64,000 bases of DNA from Hyphomonadaceae bacterium (GTDB lineage Bacteria > Pseudomonadota > Alphaproteobacteria > Caulobacterales > Aquidulcibacteraceae): contig JAHBYF010000001.1 in assembly GCA_019636095.1 (NCBI GenBank), positions 496,001 to 560,000 on the forward strand, given 5' to 3'. The translations under genes and the position numbers were made by a program. Below the pieces are notes generated by a model. It was not told the origin of the DNA and did no database searches. It saw nothing but the letters and a program-made list of their open reading frames with translations. Below, piece after piece: positions 37,491 to 46,604 of the stretch (the stretch's first letter is position 1; every line of letters begins with the position of its first letter).

Positions 37491-40082
37491 GTGGCAGAAG
37501 ACGGTAGAACTCCGATTAAGTTGGCGGACGCAAGATATGCGTTTGGCTACCGTCACCTCGGGCCAATTGTGGCTGACTATTGCGCGCGTCTGCTGGCGCA
37601 CGCGCTCTCATTCGAGCGCGAACTCGATGGTAAGGTGCTGTTCGTGGCGCGCGCCGGCATTCGCATTCGCCGCGCGGTAGAGGTTTTCGCTGCCGCCGCT
37701 GGTGTCGATTTGCCCTCGCGTCGCGACTATTTGTGGGTCTCGCGACTGATGGTCGCAAAGGGAGTATGGCGGCGCAATCGGTCGAGCGCACTGCAACTGC
37801 TCACAAAGGAGTTCGCGCACGCATCGCTCAAGGATTTTGTGGCGGCGATGTTCCGCTATGACGGCGTTCCCAGCTCTGTCGATCTTGACGATCCGGCGCT
37901 GAAGCAACGTGCATCGGATCTAGCGGGTTTTCTCGCCTCGCACAGCCCAGCGGCACGGGCGGTCGAGGATCACTTCTGCCACCAGTCAAAGTTGTTCGAG
38001 TCATACATTGCGGCGATCGTGGCCGATCACGATCTCGCGCTGCTAGTGGACACCGGTTGGCAGGGCACGGCGCAATCATTGCTTGACGAAGCTTTTCCCA
38101 ACGTAACGTGGTGGGGCGCATATTTTGGCCGTTTCCCGACCGGGGGTGCAGACCAGCGGGTGTGGCCGCGCGTGATTGGCGTCGTCACAGAACATGATAG
38201 GTTCGATCCGGCGTGGCCCGAAAGCAGCGTCATATTGCATCGGCACCTGATTGAACATCTATTCCAGCCGACCGGACCGAGCATCGAGCGTCTTGATGTC
38301 GGTGCCGATGGGATATCTTCGCCGGAAGCCCAAGAGGTGCTGAGAGACAACGTCAGCGCCGAAGCCTCTCCGATGTTTGCAGGCGTGCTGGACTATCTCG
38401 CGGAACTACCTAACGGGACGGGCATCGGCGCGCTGCGTCGCGCCTCGCAGGCGGCATGGCGTGAAGTGGCGCGCGTGGTCACACAGCCGACGTCTGAGGA
38501 CGTGGCTCTTTTTTCTGATGTCTTGCGTTCGGCGGATTTTGGGCGTTCGATCGAGGTGCCGCTACTCTTGCCGGCAAGAAACCGCCATCGCGATGATTCA
38601 CCGGATGCTCGTGTGCGCGACTCGCTTTGGCGCGCCGGTCAACTGACGATCGAGTATCCGCGTGAAATCGCTCAGCCCATGCAGCGCAAACTTGCCGGCA
38701 TTAGAAATAGCCCATCGTCTGATGCCCTCGGAGCCTTGGCTGCGTTGCTTCCGGCCGCGACGACGGTCCACCGGCCGAAGGTCGCCATTATTACGAGGAC
38801 GCTCGATCGTCCGACGTTCCTCAAGCGCGCGCTGGCCAGCGTTGCTGCTCAGACGTTCAAGGATTATGTCCACGTCATCATCAACGACGGCGGAGATATT
38901 GATGTAGCGCGGGAAACGATAGAGGCATCGTCAGGCGATCTTGATCGCACGATCCTCGTGGATAACGTCATCAATCGCGGCATGGAAGCCGCCTCTAACA
39001 TCGCCATTCGCCATTGCGGCAGCGACTACGTGGTCATTCACGACGACGACGATACCTGGGAGCCGGTCTTCCTTGAGAAAACTTTAGGGTTCCTCGAGAG
39101 TCCTGGCGGCCGTCTCTATGACGGGGTCATCACGCACTCGACTTATGTGTCAGAATCGGTGACCGCAAGCGGCATCGTGATCCACGGCTCGGGCCCCTAT
39201 CACGGCTGGGTCCAGACAGTACATCTGCATGAAATGGCTGTGCAGAATTTCTTTCCGCCCATAGCATTTGTATTCAGGCGATCGCGCTATGACGCGATCG
39301 GCGGCTACGACGAACGCTACCCCGTGCTTGGCGACTGGGACTTCAATCTCCGATTCCTGAGCGAAGCGAACATAGCTGTGTTGCCGGAAGCACTGGCCAA
39401 TTACCACCACCGCGATCGAGGCGACACCGCAGTGTTCGGTAATTCAGTAATCGCCGATCGCCACAAGCACCTCGAATACTCAGCGGTCGTCCGCAACAAT
39501 CTGGTGCGCGACCTAACCACAAAGGGCCGTACGGCTGAAGCTTCGATGATCGGGCTCGGCGTTCTGTTGGGCGAAGATCGCGATCTTGGGCGGCGCACAA
39601 ATCAGAAGCTGGATGCGCTCCTAGGTAGTGCGGCGGCGGTCGGCGATCGAGCGGTCGGCGATCGTCCTGGCGGCGTCGAATTTAGGGATGCACTTTGGGT
39701 CGCAGGTCAACGATTGGCGCAGATTGTGGCGAGGGGCGATGTGGCGGCGCTCTCTGAACTCGGCCTCGCGGCCAATCCGCGAGACCTACGCCAGCGCGGG
39801 ATGCGCGTCCTCGCCAGGTTGCTTGGGCTAACCCGCCCCGTGTTTGCGAGTAACCGCTTCGATTTGAGCGGTGTACAGTCCAAGCAATTGATAGAGCAGC
39901 TCGTGGGACTGCATCGCGATCCCTATCGAACGCTGCCCAGCCCGGAAGATTTCGATGACTTGCGCTACCTTCGCGAGAATCCGGACGTGGCGTCTGCTGT
40001 ATCGCGAGGCGAGCTGACGTCTGGTTTCGAGCATTATTTCTATACGGGCCAGCGAGAGGGGCGGTCGCGGCCGTCGTGCTGA
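37491..40082 (+). CDS. Large fusion: HAD-associated domain, GT2 and C-terminal NPDVAxAV domain
   Basis: The protein has 863 residues with a GTG start just after the HAD gene. Residues 1-400 begin ADARYAFGYRHLGPIVADYC, the kind of segment that follows HAD domains in single-chain relatives, so an ancestral protein may be split here. Residues about 425-690 are a GT2 domain with VAIITRTLDRPTFLKRALAS, VHVIINDGGD, YVVIHDDDDTWEP (metal-binding Asp cluster) and VLGDWDFNLRFLSEANI. The tail, FDDLRYLRENPDVASAVSRG and HYFYTGQREGRSRPS, is a small domain of unknown role seen in diverse glycosylation and adhesin proteins. It is likely a processive or polymer-tailoring glycosyltransferase. Confidence 0.8.
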   Translation: MAEDGRTPIKLADARYAFGYRHLGPIVADYCARLLAHALSFERELDGKVLFVARAGIRIRRAVEVFAAAAGVDLPSRRDYLWVSRLMVAKGVWRRNRSSALQLLTKEFAHASLKDFVAAMFRYDGVPSSVDLDDPALKQRASDLAGFLASHSPAARAVEDHFCHQSKLFESYIAAIVADHDLALLVDTGWQGTAQSLLDEAFPNVTWWGAYFGRFPTGGADQRVWPRVIGVVTEHDRFDPAWPESSVILHRHLIEHLFQPTGPSIERLDVGADGISSPEAQEVLRDNVSAEASPMFAGVLDYLAELPNGTGIGALRRASQAAWREVARVVTQPTSEDVALFSDVLRSADFGRSIEVPLLLPARNRHRDDSPDARVRDSLWRAGQLTIEYPREIAQPMQRKLAGIRNSPSSDALGALAALLPAATTVHRPKVAIITRTLDRPTFLKRALASVAAQTFKDYVHVIINDGGDIDVARETIEASSGDLDRTILVDNVINRGMEAASNIAIRHCGSDYVVIHDDDDTWEPVFLEKTLGFLESPGGRLYDGVITHSTYVSESVTASGIVIHGSGPYHGWVQTVHLHEMAVQNFFPPIAFVFRRSRYDAIGGYDERYPVLGDWDFNLRFLSEANIAVLPEALANYHHRDRGDTAVFGNSVIADRHKHLEYSAVVRNNLVRDLTTKGRTAEASMIGLGVLLGEDRDLGRRTNQKLDALLGSAAAVGDRAVGDRPGGVEFRDALWVAGQRLAQIVARGDVAALSELGLAANPRDLRQRGMRVLARLLGLTRPVFASNRFDLSGVQSKQLIEQLVGLHRDPYRTLPSPEDFDDLRYLRENPDVASAVSRGELTSGFEHYFYTGQREGRSRPSC

Positions 40083-40118
40083 GCCCTCACTGGGCGTCAG
40101 ATGCGCGAAGGAAGCACG

Positions 40119-41054
40119 ATGAAGATCAATTGGATGAACCCGCACCTGTCTCCTTCCAGCTTGAGCGAGGGAGCACGTGAGTCGCTGGGCGTCGGGCCCT
40201 CCTTCCCCTTCACGCTCAATGCCTTTTCCATGGCCCACTATGCGTCGATCATCGAACGGGCGCTCGCGGGGCTGTCGATCAAGCGCATTGTGGAGGTGGG
40301 CGTATTTCAAGGTGATCTCTCCGTGTATATCCTCGACCTAGCCCGCAAGGCGGGTGCGGCCGTCGATTTCATCGACGTCGCCTTCAAGCCGGAGGCGCGC
40401 GCCCGCATCGCGGGAGCCGCCGGCGCTGACGTTTCAGTTACCTTCCACGAATGCGCGTCAGTGGAAGCGCTTGGCCGAATCGAACCGGTCGATCTCCTCT
40501 TCCTTGACGGCGATCATAATTATGAAACAGTGGCAATGGAGTTGGATCTTATCGCGGCGCAGCCGGGCAAACGCATCCTCCTGATGCACGACGTCGGCTG
40601 GCCCTGTGGGCGGCGCGACATCGCTTACGAACCGAATCGTCTCTCCGATCCGGCGAATTACGATACCGGTGAATTAACGCCGTTTTCCGAGGAAGTGCTG
40701 AAGGAGTTTGGCTTGCCTTTCTCCGGCGCGAAGCGCTGGGAGGGTGGAGCGCGTAACGGCGTATTGACCGCCATCGAGGACTTCCGTGCCGAGCGCGGTG
40801 AACACTGGCGCTATTGGTCGATCCCACTCTTTTTCGGTTTCGGCGTGATGTGGGATGGGAACTCTGTTACCGCAGAAGAGGACGCTCATTTGACAAATTT
40901 GGGCGCCAGCCTCGACGCCGCGATTCCGTTAATGGCGGTCGCGGAATTGAATAGGCTAATGCTGCTCATCAAATTGAACAACGCAGGCCTGATTTGGAAG
41001 CGGCAGCGCGACCGGATACGGGATCTTGAAGCGCGGTGGTCAAGCCAAACCTAG
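40119..41054 (+). CDS. SAM-dependent methyltransferase (Methyltransf_24-like)
   Basis: The protein has 311 residues from the ATG at 40119, with AAGGAAG upstream; the start at 40101 lacks one. The SAM-binding motif I is RIVEVGVFQGDLSVYILDLA, motif II is FIDVAFKP, and LLFLDGDHNYETVAMELDLI carries the DGDH motif typical of Methyltransf_24. An Asp follows in LLMHDVGW. No signal peptide. Genes on either side are glycan related, so O-methylation of a polysaccharide residue is the likely role. The exact target is unknown. Confidence 0.85.
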   Translation: MKINWMNPHLSPSSLSEGARESLGVGPSFPFTLNAFSMAHYASIIERALAGLSIKRIVEVGVFQGDLSVYILDLARKAGAAVDFIDVAFKPEARARIAGAAGADVSVTFHECASVEALGRIEPVDLLFLDGDHNYETVAMELDLIAAQPGKRILLMHDVGWPCGRRDIAYEPNRLSDPANYDTGELTPFSEEVLKEFGLPFSGAKRWEGGARNGVLTAIEDFRAERGEHWRYWSIPLFFGFGVMWDGNSVTAEEDAHLTNLGASLDAAIPLMAVAELNRLMLLIKLNNAGLIWKRQRDRIRDLEARWSSQT

Positions 41055-41070
41055 TCGGGGCACAACGTCA

Positions 41071-41910
41071 TTGGAAAAGAGCGCTTACATTCGCGGTCAG
41101 GAGAAGAAGGCCGCCGAATACGATGCCGCACTCGGCCGGATCGACGCGTGCGTGCGCGCTTTGCACGCGCTTGACCCACCCGAATTGCCGCCCGAATGGA
41201 TGATGAATGTTATCGGCAGCTATTCGCCGGAGCACTTCAAGAACACAGCGGGCTGGACGTTCTCCGAGCTTGTTCGCCGTGGACGCCTCACCGGCTCGTC
41301 ACGCATCATCGACATTGGCAGCGGCTGTGGGCGAATGGCGCTGCCATTTTCGTTTATGATTGAGGATGGCGAGTATTACGGCACGGACGTTTTCCGGGAG
41401 GGCGTCGAGTGGTGCAGCGAGAACATTTCGGCGCGAAACCCAGCGTTCGAGTTTCACCTTCAGGAAGTTGAGAAAAACTACTACTTCCAAGACAGCGCCG
41501 GCGTCGGCAACAAGATGGGGCTGTCGTTTGCGAGCGATAAGTCGATCGATTTCATCTTCGCAATCTCGGTCTTTACTCACCTGATCGAATATGATGCCGT
41601 TCAGTATCTGCGTGAGATTGCGCGAACCTTAGACAAATCCGGCCTAGCCTACCTCACGACGTTTCTCATCGACGATTTTTTCTTCGATTACGTCAAGAGA
41701 ACTGGCAAGCATACCGGCGTGCAGCTTGTTTCTGATGGGCACTATCAAGCCTATTCGGGGCAGGACTTCTTTGCTGGATTCACCATGGATCGCTGGCTCA
41801 AAATTCTTCACGACGCGGGGCTGGAAGTGATCGGGTTTGACCCGGGTTCCTGGGCCGACAAACCCGGCTCGTTACACTTTCAGGATGTTTTCCTCGTCGC
41901 GGTAAAGTGA
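41071..41910 (+). CDS. SAM-dependent methyltransferase (class I)
   Basis: The protein has 279 residues if the TTG at 41071 is the start. The longer frame from 41026 overlaps the upstream gene. Motif I is RIIDIGSGCGRMALPFSF, followed by GEYYGTDVFREGVEWCSENI, and SIDFIFAISVFTHLIEYDAVQYL is the post-motif helix typical of class I enzymes. The C-terminus includes FAGFTMDRWLKILHDAGLEVIGFDPGS. It follows the first methyltransferase within 20 bases. A sugar methyltransferase role is inferred from context. Start choice is uncertain. Confidence 0.8.
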   Translation: MEKSAYIRGQEKKAAEYDAALGRIDACVRALHALDPPELPPEWMMNVIGSYSPEHFKNTAGWTFSELVRRGRLTGSSRIIDIGSGCGRMALPFSFMIEDGEYYGTDVFREGVEWCSENISARNPAFEFHLQEVEKNYYFQDSAGVGNKMGLSFASDKSIDFIFAISVFTHLIEYDAVQYLREIARTLDKSGLAYLTTFLIDDFFFDYVKRTGKHTGVQLVSDGHYQAYSGQDFFAGFTMDRWLKILHDAGLEVIGFDPGSWADKPGSLHFQDVFLVAVK

Positions 41911-41937
41911 GCCGGGCTTCGTGCAAGGGGAGACCTA

Positions 41938-42687
41938 TTGGAATTGGCGACTGACCACGATTGGACGCAGCTCAGTGAGCTTTTCGCTTTTCCGCCGAGC
42001 CAGGCCGAGTATCTCATCAACTACTCGCCACGTTTCTCGTACGTTTTCATCGAGACGCCCAAAGCGGGCTGTTCCACAATCAAACGCAAGCTTCAGGCTG
42101 TGGAGGTCGATGGCGACCGCTCTAAGCTTCCCGCCAATGTGCACGATAAGGCGAATTCTCCGCTCCAGTCGCCGAGGGACTCCGGCCTCTCGGATCAGCA
42201 GCTGCTGCGAGACGCAGACCTCTTCCGATTTTGCTTCACTCGCAACCCGTACACCCGCGTTCTCTCGGCCTATCTGGACAAGATCGTCGACAATGACTGG
42301 GAGCGCGCAAGACTCGCGCCAACGCTCGACTTGCCCGCAGACGAAATCGTGAGCTTCGAGTCCTTCCTTATCGCCGTCGCTAATCAGCCGGACCCCGAGC
42401 GCGACATTCACTGGCGCACGCAAGTGGGGCTTCTGAAGCCCCGGCACATTCCGTATGACTTCATCGGCCGGTTCGAGAACATAGGCTCGAGCCTGCGCAG
42501 CGTCGTCGCGCGGATTTCGGAAAAGGCGAGTGGTGAGATGGAGCCGCTCGCGTTTCACGCCACAAACGCCACGCGTCGAGTCATACAGTATGTCGGCAAA
42601 GCGGAAGCGAAGCTAATCCGGTCGATCTATGCTGATGACTTCGCTGTGTTCTGCTACGCGCGCGATCCCTATTTTGCAGCATTCTAA
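41938..42687 (+). CDS. Sulfotransferase family 2 protein
   Basis: The protein has 249 residues with a TTG start (GGGGAG five bases upstream). It shows the PAPS-binding 5' loop FIETPKAGCSTIKRKL (PKxGCSxIK) and the 3' region FCFTRNPYTRVLSAYLDKI (RNPxxRxxSxY). Both are diagnostic of the Sulfotransfer_2 family, which transfers sulfate from PAPS to carbohydrate hydroxyls. The acceptor is probably a sugar in the polysaccharide made by this cluster. No PAPS synthesis genes are seen here. It lies 2 bases from the convergent end of the fusion glycosyltransferase. Confidence 0.85.
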   Translation: MELATDHDWTQLSELFAFPPSQAEYLINYSPRFSYVFIETPKAGCSTIKRKLQAVEVDGDRSKLPANVHDKANSPLQSPRDSGLSDQQLLRDADLFRFCFTRNPYTRVLSAYLDKIVDNDWERARLAPTLDLPADEIVSFESFLIAVANQPDPERDIHWRTQVGLLKPRHIPYDFIGRFENIGSSLRSVVARISEKASGEMEPLAFHATNATRRVIQYVGKAEAKLIRSIYADDFAVFCYARDPYFAAF

Positions 42688-42688
42688 T

Positions 42689-45600
42689 CTAGGCGAGGAC
42701 CACGCCCTCCATCGCGTCCTCAATCTGCGTTGCCGTGAAGCGCTGCGCCAAGCCAAATTGCTCAACCAGCTCTAGCAAGTAAGCTCGCGCGCGCTTCGAG
42801 GTTTCCTGTCCCGGTGCAAATTCGCGCGCGATGTAGCTTTGCATGCGTGCGAGCTCCGCGAGTTCCGCAAGTCCAAAGCGAGAGATCGTCACGCTCGCAT
42901 CATGGCGGCGATGGTAGTTGAGCGCCGCCGGCGTGAAGGCGAGCGCGCCATGGCGCAGCATGTTGACGTAAACGCACCAATCACCCGTCACCCTATATGA
43001 GTTGATCTCTACTGCGTGCTCTGCGAGCGTTCGGAGTAGGGCTTCGCGCCGGAACAGGACGGCGCTTGCATTAGGGATCGTATTCTTTATCGAAAGGCCA
43101 GCGCGCACTTCGGCTAAACCCTCGCCGATGAAGGCTCGTGTCCATTTTGTTGCAGAAACATCGCGCACATAGTCGAGATAATCGTCGGCGATAATGCGTC
43201 CTTGCGCGTCCGCTTGACGTGACTGCGTCATGGAAAGGACGACATCGCGGCGTTGGAACGGGGCAGTGGCGGCTTCTAGAAAATGCCGATCGGCCCAATC
43301 GTCCGCCTCGGCGATCCACACCAGGTCATGCCGAGCAAGCTCCACGCCCTTGCTCCATTGGGCGAAAACACTGCCGGAGTTAACCTGGTTCCGAATGATC
43401 CGCCAATTGATTGGCGAGTGCGCCAAGACACGCTCTACTACGGCCACGCTGTCGTCGCTCGAGGCATCATCGAGAACGAGGATCTCCCGCGGCGCAAGCG
43501 TTTGTTCGAGAATGCTGCGCAGGCGCTGCTCCAAGTGATGCGCATAATTGTAGTTCGGTACCACGGCAGAAACACGGGGTGTGTGGGGTCGCAGCAGATC
43601 AAGGAGCGCCCCCGTATAGCTAGCAAAGCCCAGACGCTCCTGCACGAATGCTCGACCAATCTCGCCGGCAGCGCGGGCCTCGTGCTCGACCTCGACCCAT
43701 GGTGCGGCAGCAGCGATGAAAGCCTCGGGGTTTGCGTCTACTACGGTCTTGACACAGTTGTACGTCGCAAGTGTCTCAATTCCGCCCGCCCCGCGCATCA
43801 TGATGACCGGAGTGGCAGCTGCGAGCGCCTCCAACGCCGTAGATGGGAAGGGGTCCTCACGCGAGGAAAGTGCGTAGATTCTTGCTGCAGCGTAGAAGTC
43901 GGCGGTATCTTCAATAAAGCCTAGGAAGTGAATGTTAGCCTGTTGCTGCCCAGCTTCGGCGAGCGCTCGCGCAACTAGGTCCTGAGTTTCCTGCGCGATC
44001 TTGCCTAACCACACAAAATGCAGGTTTGGCCAGCGCCGCGCCGCGGCCAACGCCCATGCGATGAAGATGTCGACTCCTTTTCGTAGGTCGGCATATCCGA
44101 CGCCGAGAACGATGTGCGCATCGTTGGGTAGACCAAGGTGCGCGTTCACGCGCGTGCGAGCAGCCTCTTTCTGTGCGGCGTTGGCGATTGTGCTTGCCTT
44201 GTAGACGCCTTGCGGCAAGACGATTGGGTTTCGCCATGTGCCCATGCGGACGGCAGCAGCGTCTTGATCGCGCGCAGTCTCCGTTGGAAAGACGATGGCA
44301 TCCGCACTGCTATCAAGCTGTTTCAAACTTGCGGCCAAACCCATACTTGTGATGACATTGGGTAATTCGTGCACCAGACCGATCATGCGGACTTTATGAT
44401 GTGTGAGCCGTGGCGCGATCCACGCTGATGCAGCGCTGTTGACGATCGCATGGCCAAATCCCTTGGCCGCGATCGCGCGCACAGCCTCGTCGATCGCATC
44501 TGGAGAAGTAGTTCTGGGATCAAGAACTGTCAGCGGACCCTCGCGCTCGAAATCAGGCGCGAGTTCGCCGTCGGCTCCGCTGATGCAGGCGATTTCGACG
44601 CCGAATTGGCGTTTCAAGGTACGCGCGATATTGAGAGCAACATACTGGGCACCGTGCCTGTGCAAATCATGCGTGACTACGATGATCTTCGCCTGGCCGT
44701 CTACGTCGAGCGCGCGACGCGCGGCTTCTAGCCATGCAAAGCCATGTTTTTTGTCGGGTTCGAGATGGGCTCCTTCCCCCCACTCGTTCCACGCGTTGAT
44801 GAAGATAAGGCGCTCATCAGGATCGTGAAATCGAGCGATCGTGTCGCGCACAACCTCGGCGAGCCAAGTCTTGAAGCCAGACGGCGTGGCGTTGATGAAC
44901 ACAGCGCCGCCGTCCGGCCGGCGCGGGGTATTATCCCAATTTGGGTTGACGCCACGAAAGAGCGTGTACTGCGGCGGTGGATTCATGCGCGCGCGGACGG
45001 CGAGCTTGCGCCAGTCATATACGGATATGCTTGCGCCCTTCACCATACCCTGAACGAGGTCTGGCTCGCAGGGCAGGCCAGAATTGTTTGGCGGAAACTC
45101 GATTGCGGCGTCGAAGCCGTACTCCCGCGGCGTTGCGTGCTCGAACGCCTGTGTGTACGCCAGATACACTTCGCCAAATCCATTGCCGAGCAACCAGGAG
45201 CGCCACCGCTCCGCCGTGGCTTCGGCGGAAGGCAGTAGCGCCGGCCGATAAACAAGTAAGAGCGGCCTTCCGTTGACTCGGATGTAGCGAGGATCGGTGA
45301 AGTATTGGCTGACGTGTCTGATGAAGGCGATGTCATCCTCGGGGGAATGATGTTGTGCGATCAGGACATCTTTGTCCTTTCCATCCCAGCGGCGAGTCCA
45401 GTTTTCGTTGGCCCAGCAGAGGCAGAATGGGAGTCCTATCGCCTTGTCAGCGACGTATTTTTGGATGGGCGCCTCCAGCAAACGGGTGCCCGCGAACCAG
45501 TAGAAATAGAAGCAGAACCCACTGATGCCATGCAACTGGGCGAGTTCGGCCTGGCGGCGCATCGCGTCGTCATCACGCAATAGATCGTAGTATCCTAATT

Positions 45601-46033
45601 CACCAGGCTCCCGAGGCTGATCGTGACCCAGGAACAGCGGCCGTGCCCCGCGAACCTTGGTCCACTCTGTGAAGCCTTCGCCCCACCATTTGTCGTTTTC
45701 CGGAATGGGATGAAATTGCGGCAGATAGAATGCTATGGCGCGCGCGGAAACGGCGCGCGGAGGCTCAGTTGCGAGCAAGGGCGAGCAACCTTCAAGCGTC
45801 GGCTCAAATGTCGTCGGCGTGACCTGGAGGATCGGTTCGGCAGCTGCGGCAATGCGCCCGGCGCGCCAGTGCTGGAATGCCGCGCTCCAGGAAAACAAGG
45901 CAGGCGCTAGCGCGAAGAGCTGTTCTGCGAGCCGACCGCGATCGGCGGGCGGTATCGGTAGTGCACGCCAGGCCGACCTTGCGGTTGCTGTGAAGCCCCG
46001 CTCTATGCGCCTTAGGATATCCGCCGAGTCCAT
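42689..46033 (-). CDS. Multidomain glycan assembly protein: WbsX-like + GT4 + GT2
   Basis: The protein has 1114 residues from the ATG at 46033. A longer TTG start at 46114 is possible; neither has a strong ribosome site. Residues about 100-440 are WbsX-like (IAFYLPQFHPIPENDKWWGE, LCWANENWTRRWDGKD, FINAWNEWGEGAHLEPDKKH). Residues about 450-820 are GT4, with VVTHDLHRHGAQYVALNIA, VLPQGVYKAS, GVGYADLRKGVDIFI and SSREDPFPSTALEALAA. Residues about 840-1060 are GT2 with VSAVVPNYNYAHHLEQRLRS, ILVLDDASSDDS, WIAEADDWAD and NASAVLFRREALL. Three glycan-active modules in one chain suggest sequential addition of several sugars. It shares the first module with the 34794 protein. Confidence 0.88.
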   Translation of the reverse strand: MDSADILRRIERGFTATARSAWRALPIPPADRGRLAEQLFALAPALFSWSAAFQHWRAGRIAAAAEPILQVTPTTFEPTLEGCSPLLATEPPRAVSARAIAFYLPQFHPIPENDKWWGEGFTEWTKVRGARPLFLGHDQPREPGELGYYDLLRDDDAMRRQAELAQLHGISGFCFYFYWFAGTRLLEAPIQKYVADKAIGLPFCLCWANENWTRRWDGKDKDVLIAQHHSPEDDIAFIRHVSQYFTDPRYIRVNGRPLLLVYRPALLPSAEATAERWRSWLLGNGFGEVYLAYTQAFEHATPREYGFDAAIEFPPNNSGLPCEPDLVQGMVKGASISVYDWRKLAVRARMNPPPQYTLFRGVNPNWDNTPRRPDGGAVFINATPSGFKTWLAEVVRDTIARFHDPDERLIFINAWNEWGEGAHLEPDKKHGFAWLEAARRALDVDGQAKIIVVTHDLHRHGAQYVALNIARTLKRQFGVEIACISGADGELAPDFEREGPLTVLDPRTTSPDAIDEAVRAIAAKGFGHAIVNSAASAWIAPRLTHHKVRMIGLVHELPNVITSMGLAASLKQLDSSADAIVFPTETARDQDAAAVRMGTWRNPIVLPQGVYKASTIANAAQKEAARTRVNAHLGLPNDAHIVLGVGYADLRKGVDIFIAWALAAARRWPNLHFVWLGKIAQETQDLVARALAEAGQQQANIHFLGFIEDTADFYAAARIYALSSREDPFPSTALEALAAATPVIMMRGAGGIETLATYNCVKTVVDANPEAFIAAAAPWVEVEHEARAAGEIGRAFVQERLGFASYTGALLDLLRPHTPRVSAVVPNYNYAHHLEQRLRSILEQTLAPREILVLDDASSDDSVAVVERVLAHSPINWRIIRNQVNSGSVFAQWSKGVELARHDLVWIAEADDWADRHFLEAATAPFQRRDVVLSMTQSRQADAQGRIIADDYLDYVRDVSATKWTRAFIGEGLAEVRAGLSIKNTIPNASAVLFRREALLRTLAEHAVEINSYRVTGDWCVYVNMLRHGALAFTPAALNYHRRHDASVTISRFGLAELAELARMQSYIAREFAPGQETSKRARAYLLELVEQFGLAQRFTATQIEDAMEGVVLA

Positions 46034-46114
46034 TGTCAAATCTGTCTCGGCTGGGAGAGGGCGGATTCGGCTTTGGCAGATAGCGATATCAGCAATCTCT
46101 GATCCTGCGTTCAA

Positions 46115-46604
46115 ACTGGCGACGGCCGCGCCTCATGACCTGAGAGCTCTACCGAAGGTTAGAAACCTCGGATGACGAACTCAAGTCAACAAACGGCGTG
46201 TGCGGCCTGGTCAAGCCGCTTAGGCGTGAGCAGAAATGCCGGCGACATGGGACTTGGTAGTGACGTCGTTCATTGGGGTGCCAGATACAATACAACTCTG
46301 GGTCTCCAAGAAATTGGCCGGTATTGTCGTCGCTTAGTGCTGCGACAGTTCTAGATCAACGCCTCTCCGGCCGTCATGGTCCTCGCACTTGCTCCTGTGC
46401 TGGCGGGCATGTTCCGCCAACAATTGGTCGCATATGCCGTTTTGCTCGGCGTCGGTTTCTTGCCTTGTAACCCATCCTGGCGCTGATCGCGGGGCAGGCG
46501 GGTCGATCACCGACCGCGCGGCATTGTTCGAGACGTGGGTGATCGATGGGGCGGCTTGCGCAACATCGGCCCGCCAACGTCGCGACTACCATGGTGCGAG
46601 CGGA
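46115..46604. other. Gene-poor stretch between RTX protease and the fusion glycosyltransferase
   Basis: About 490 bases without a supported gene. Short frames on both strands lack ribosome sites and read as low-quality, Arg-rich or Cys-rich shadows. It separates the polysaccharide cluster from the secreted-protein cluster, and presumably contains the upstream promoter of the 46033 gene and the end of the protease transcript. Confidence 0.45.
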
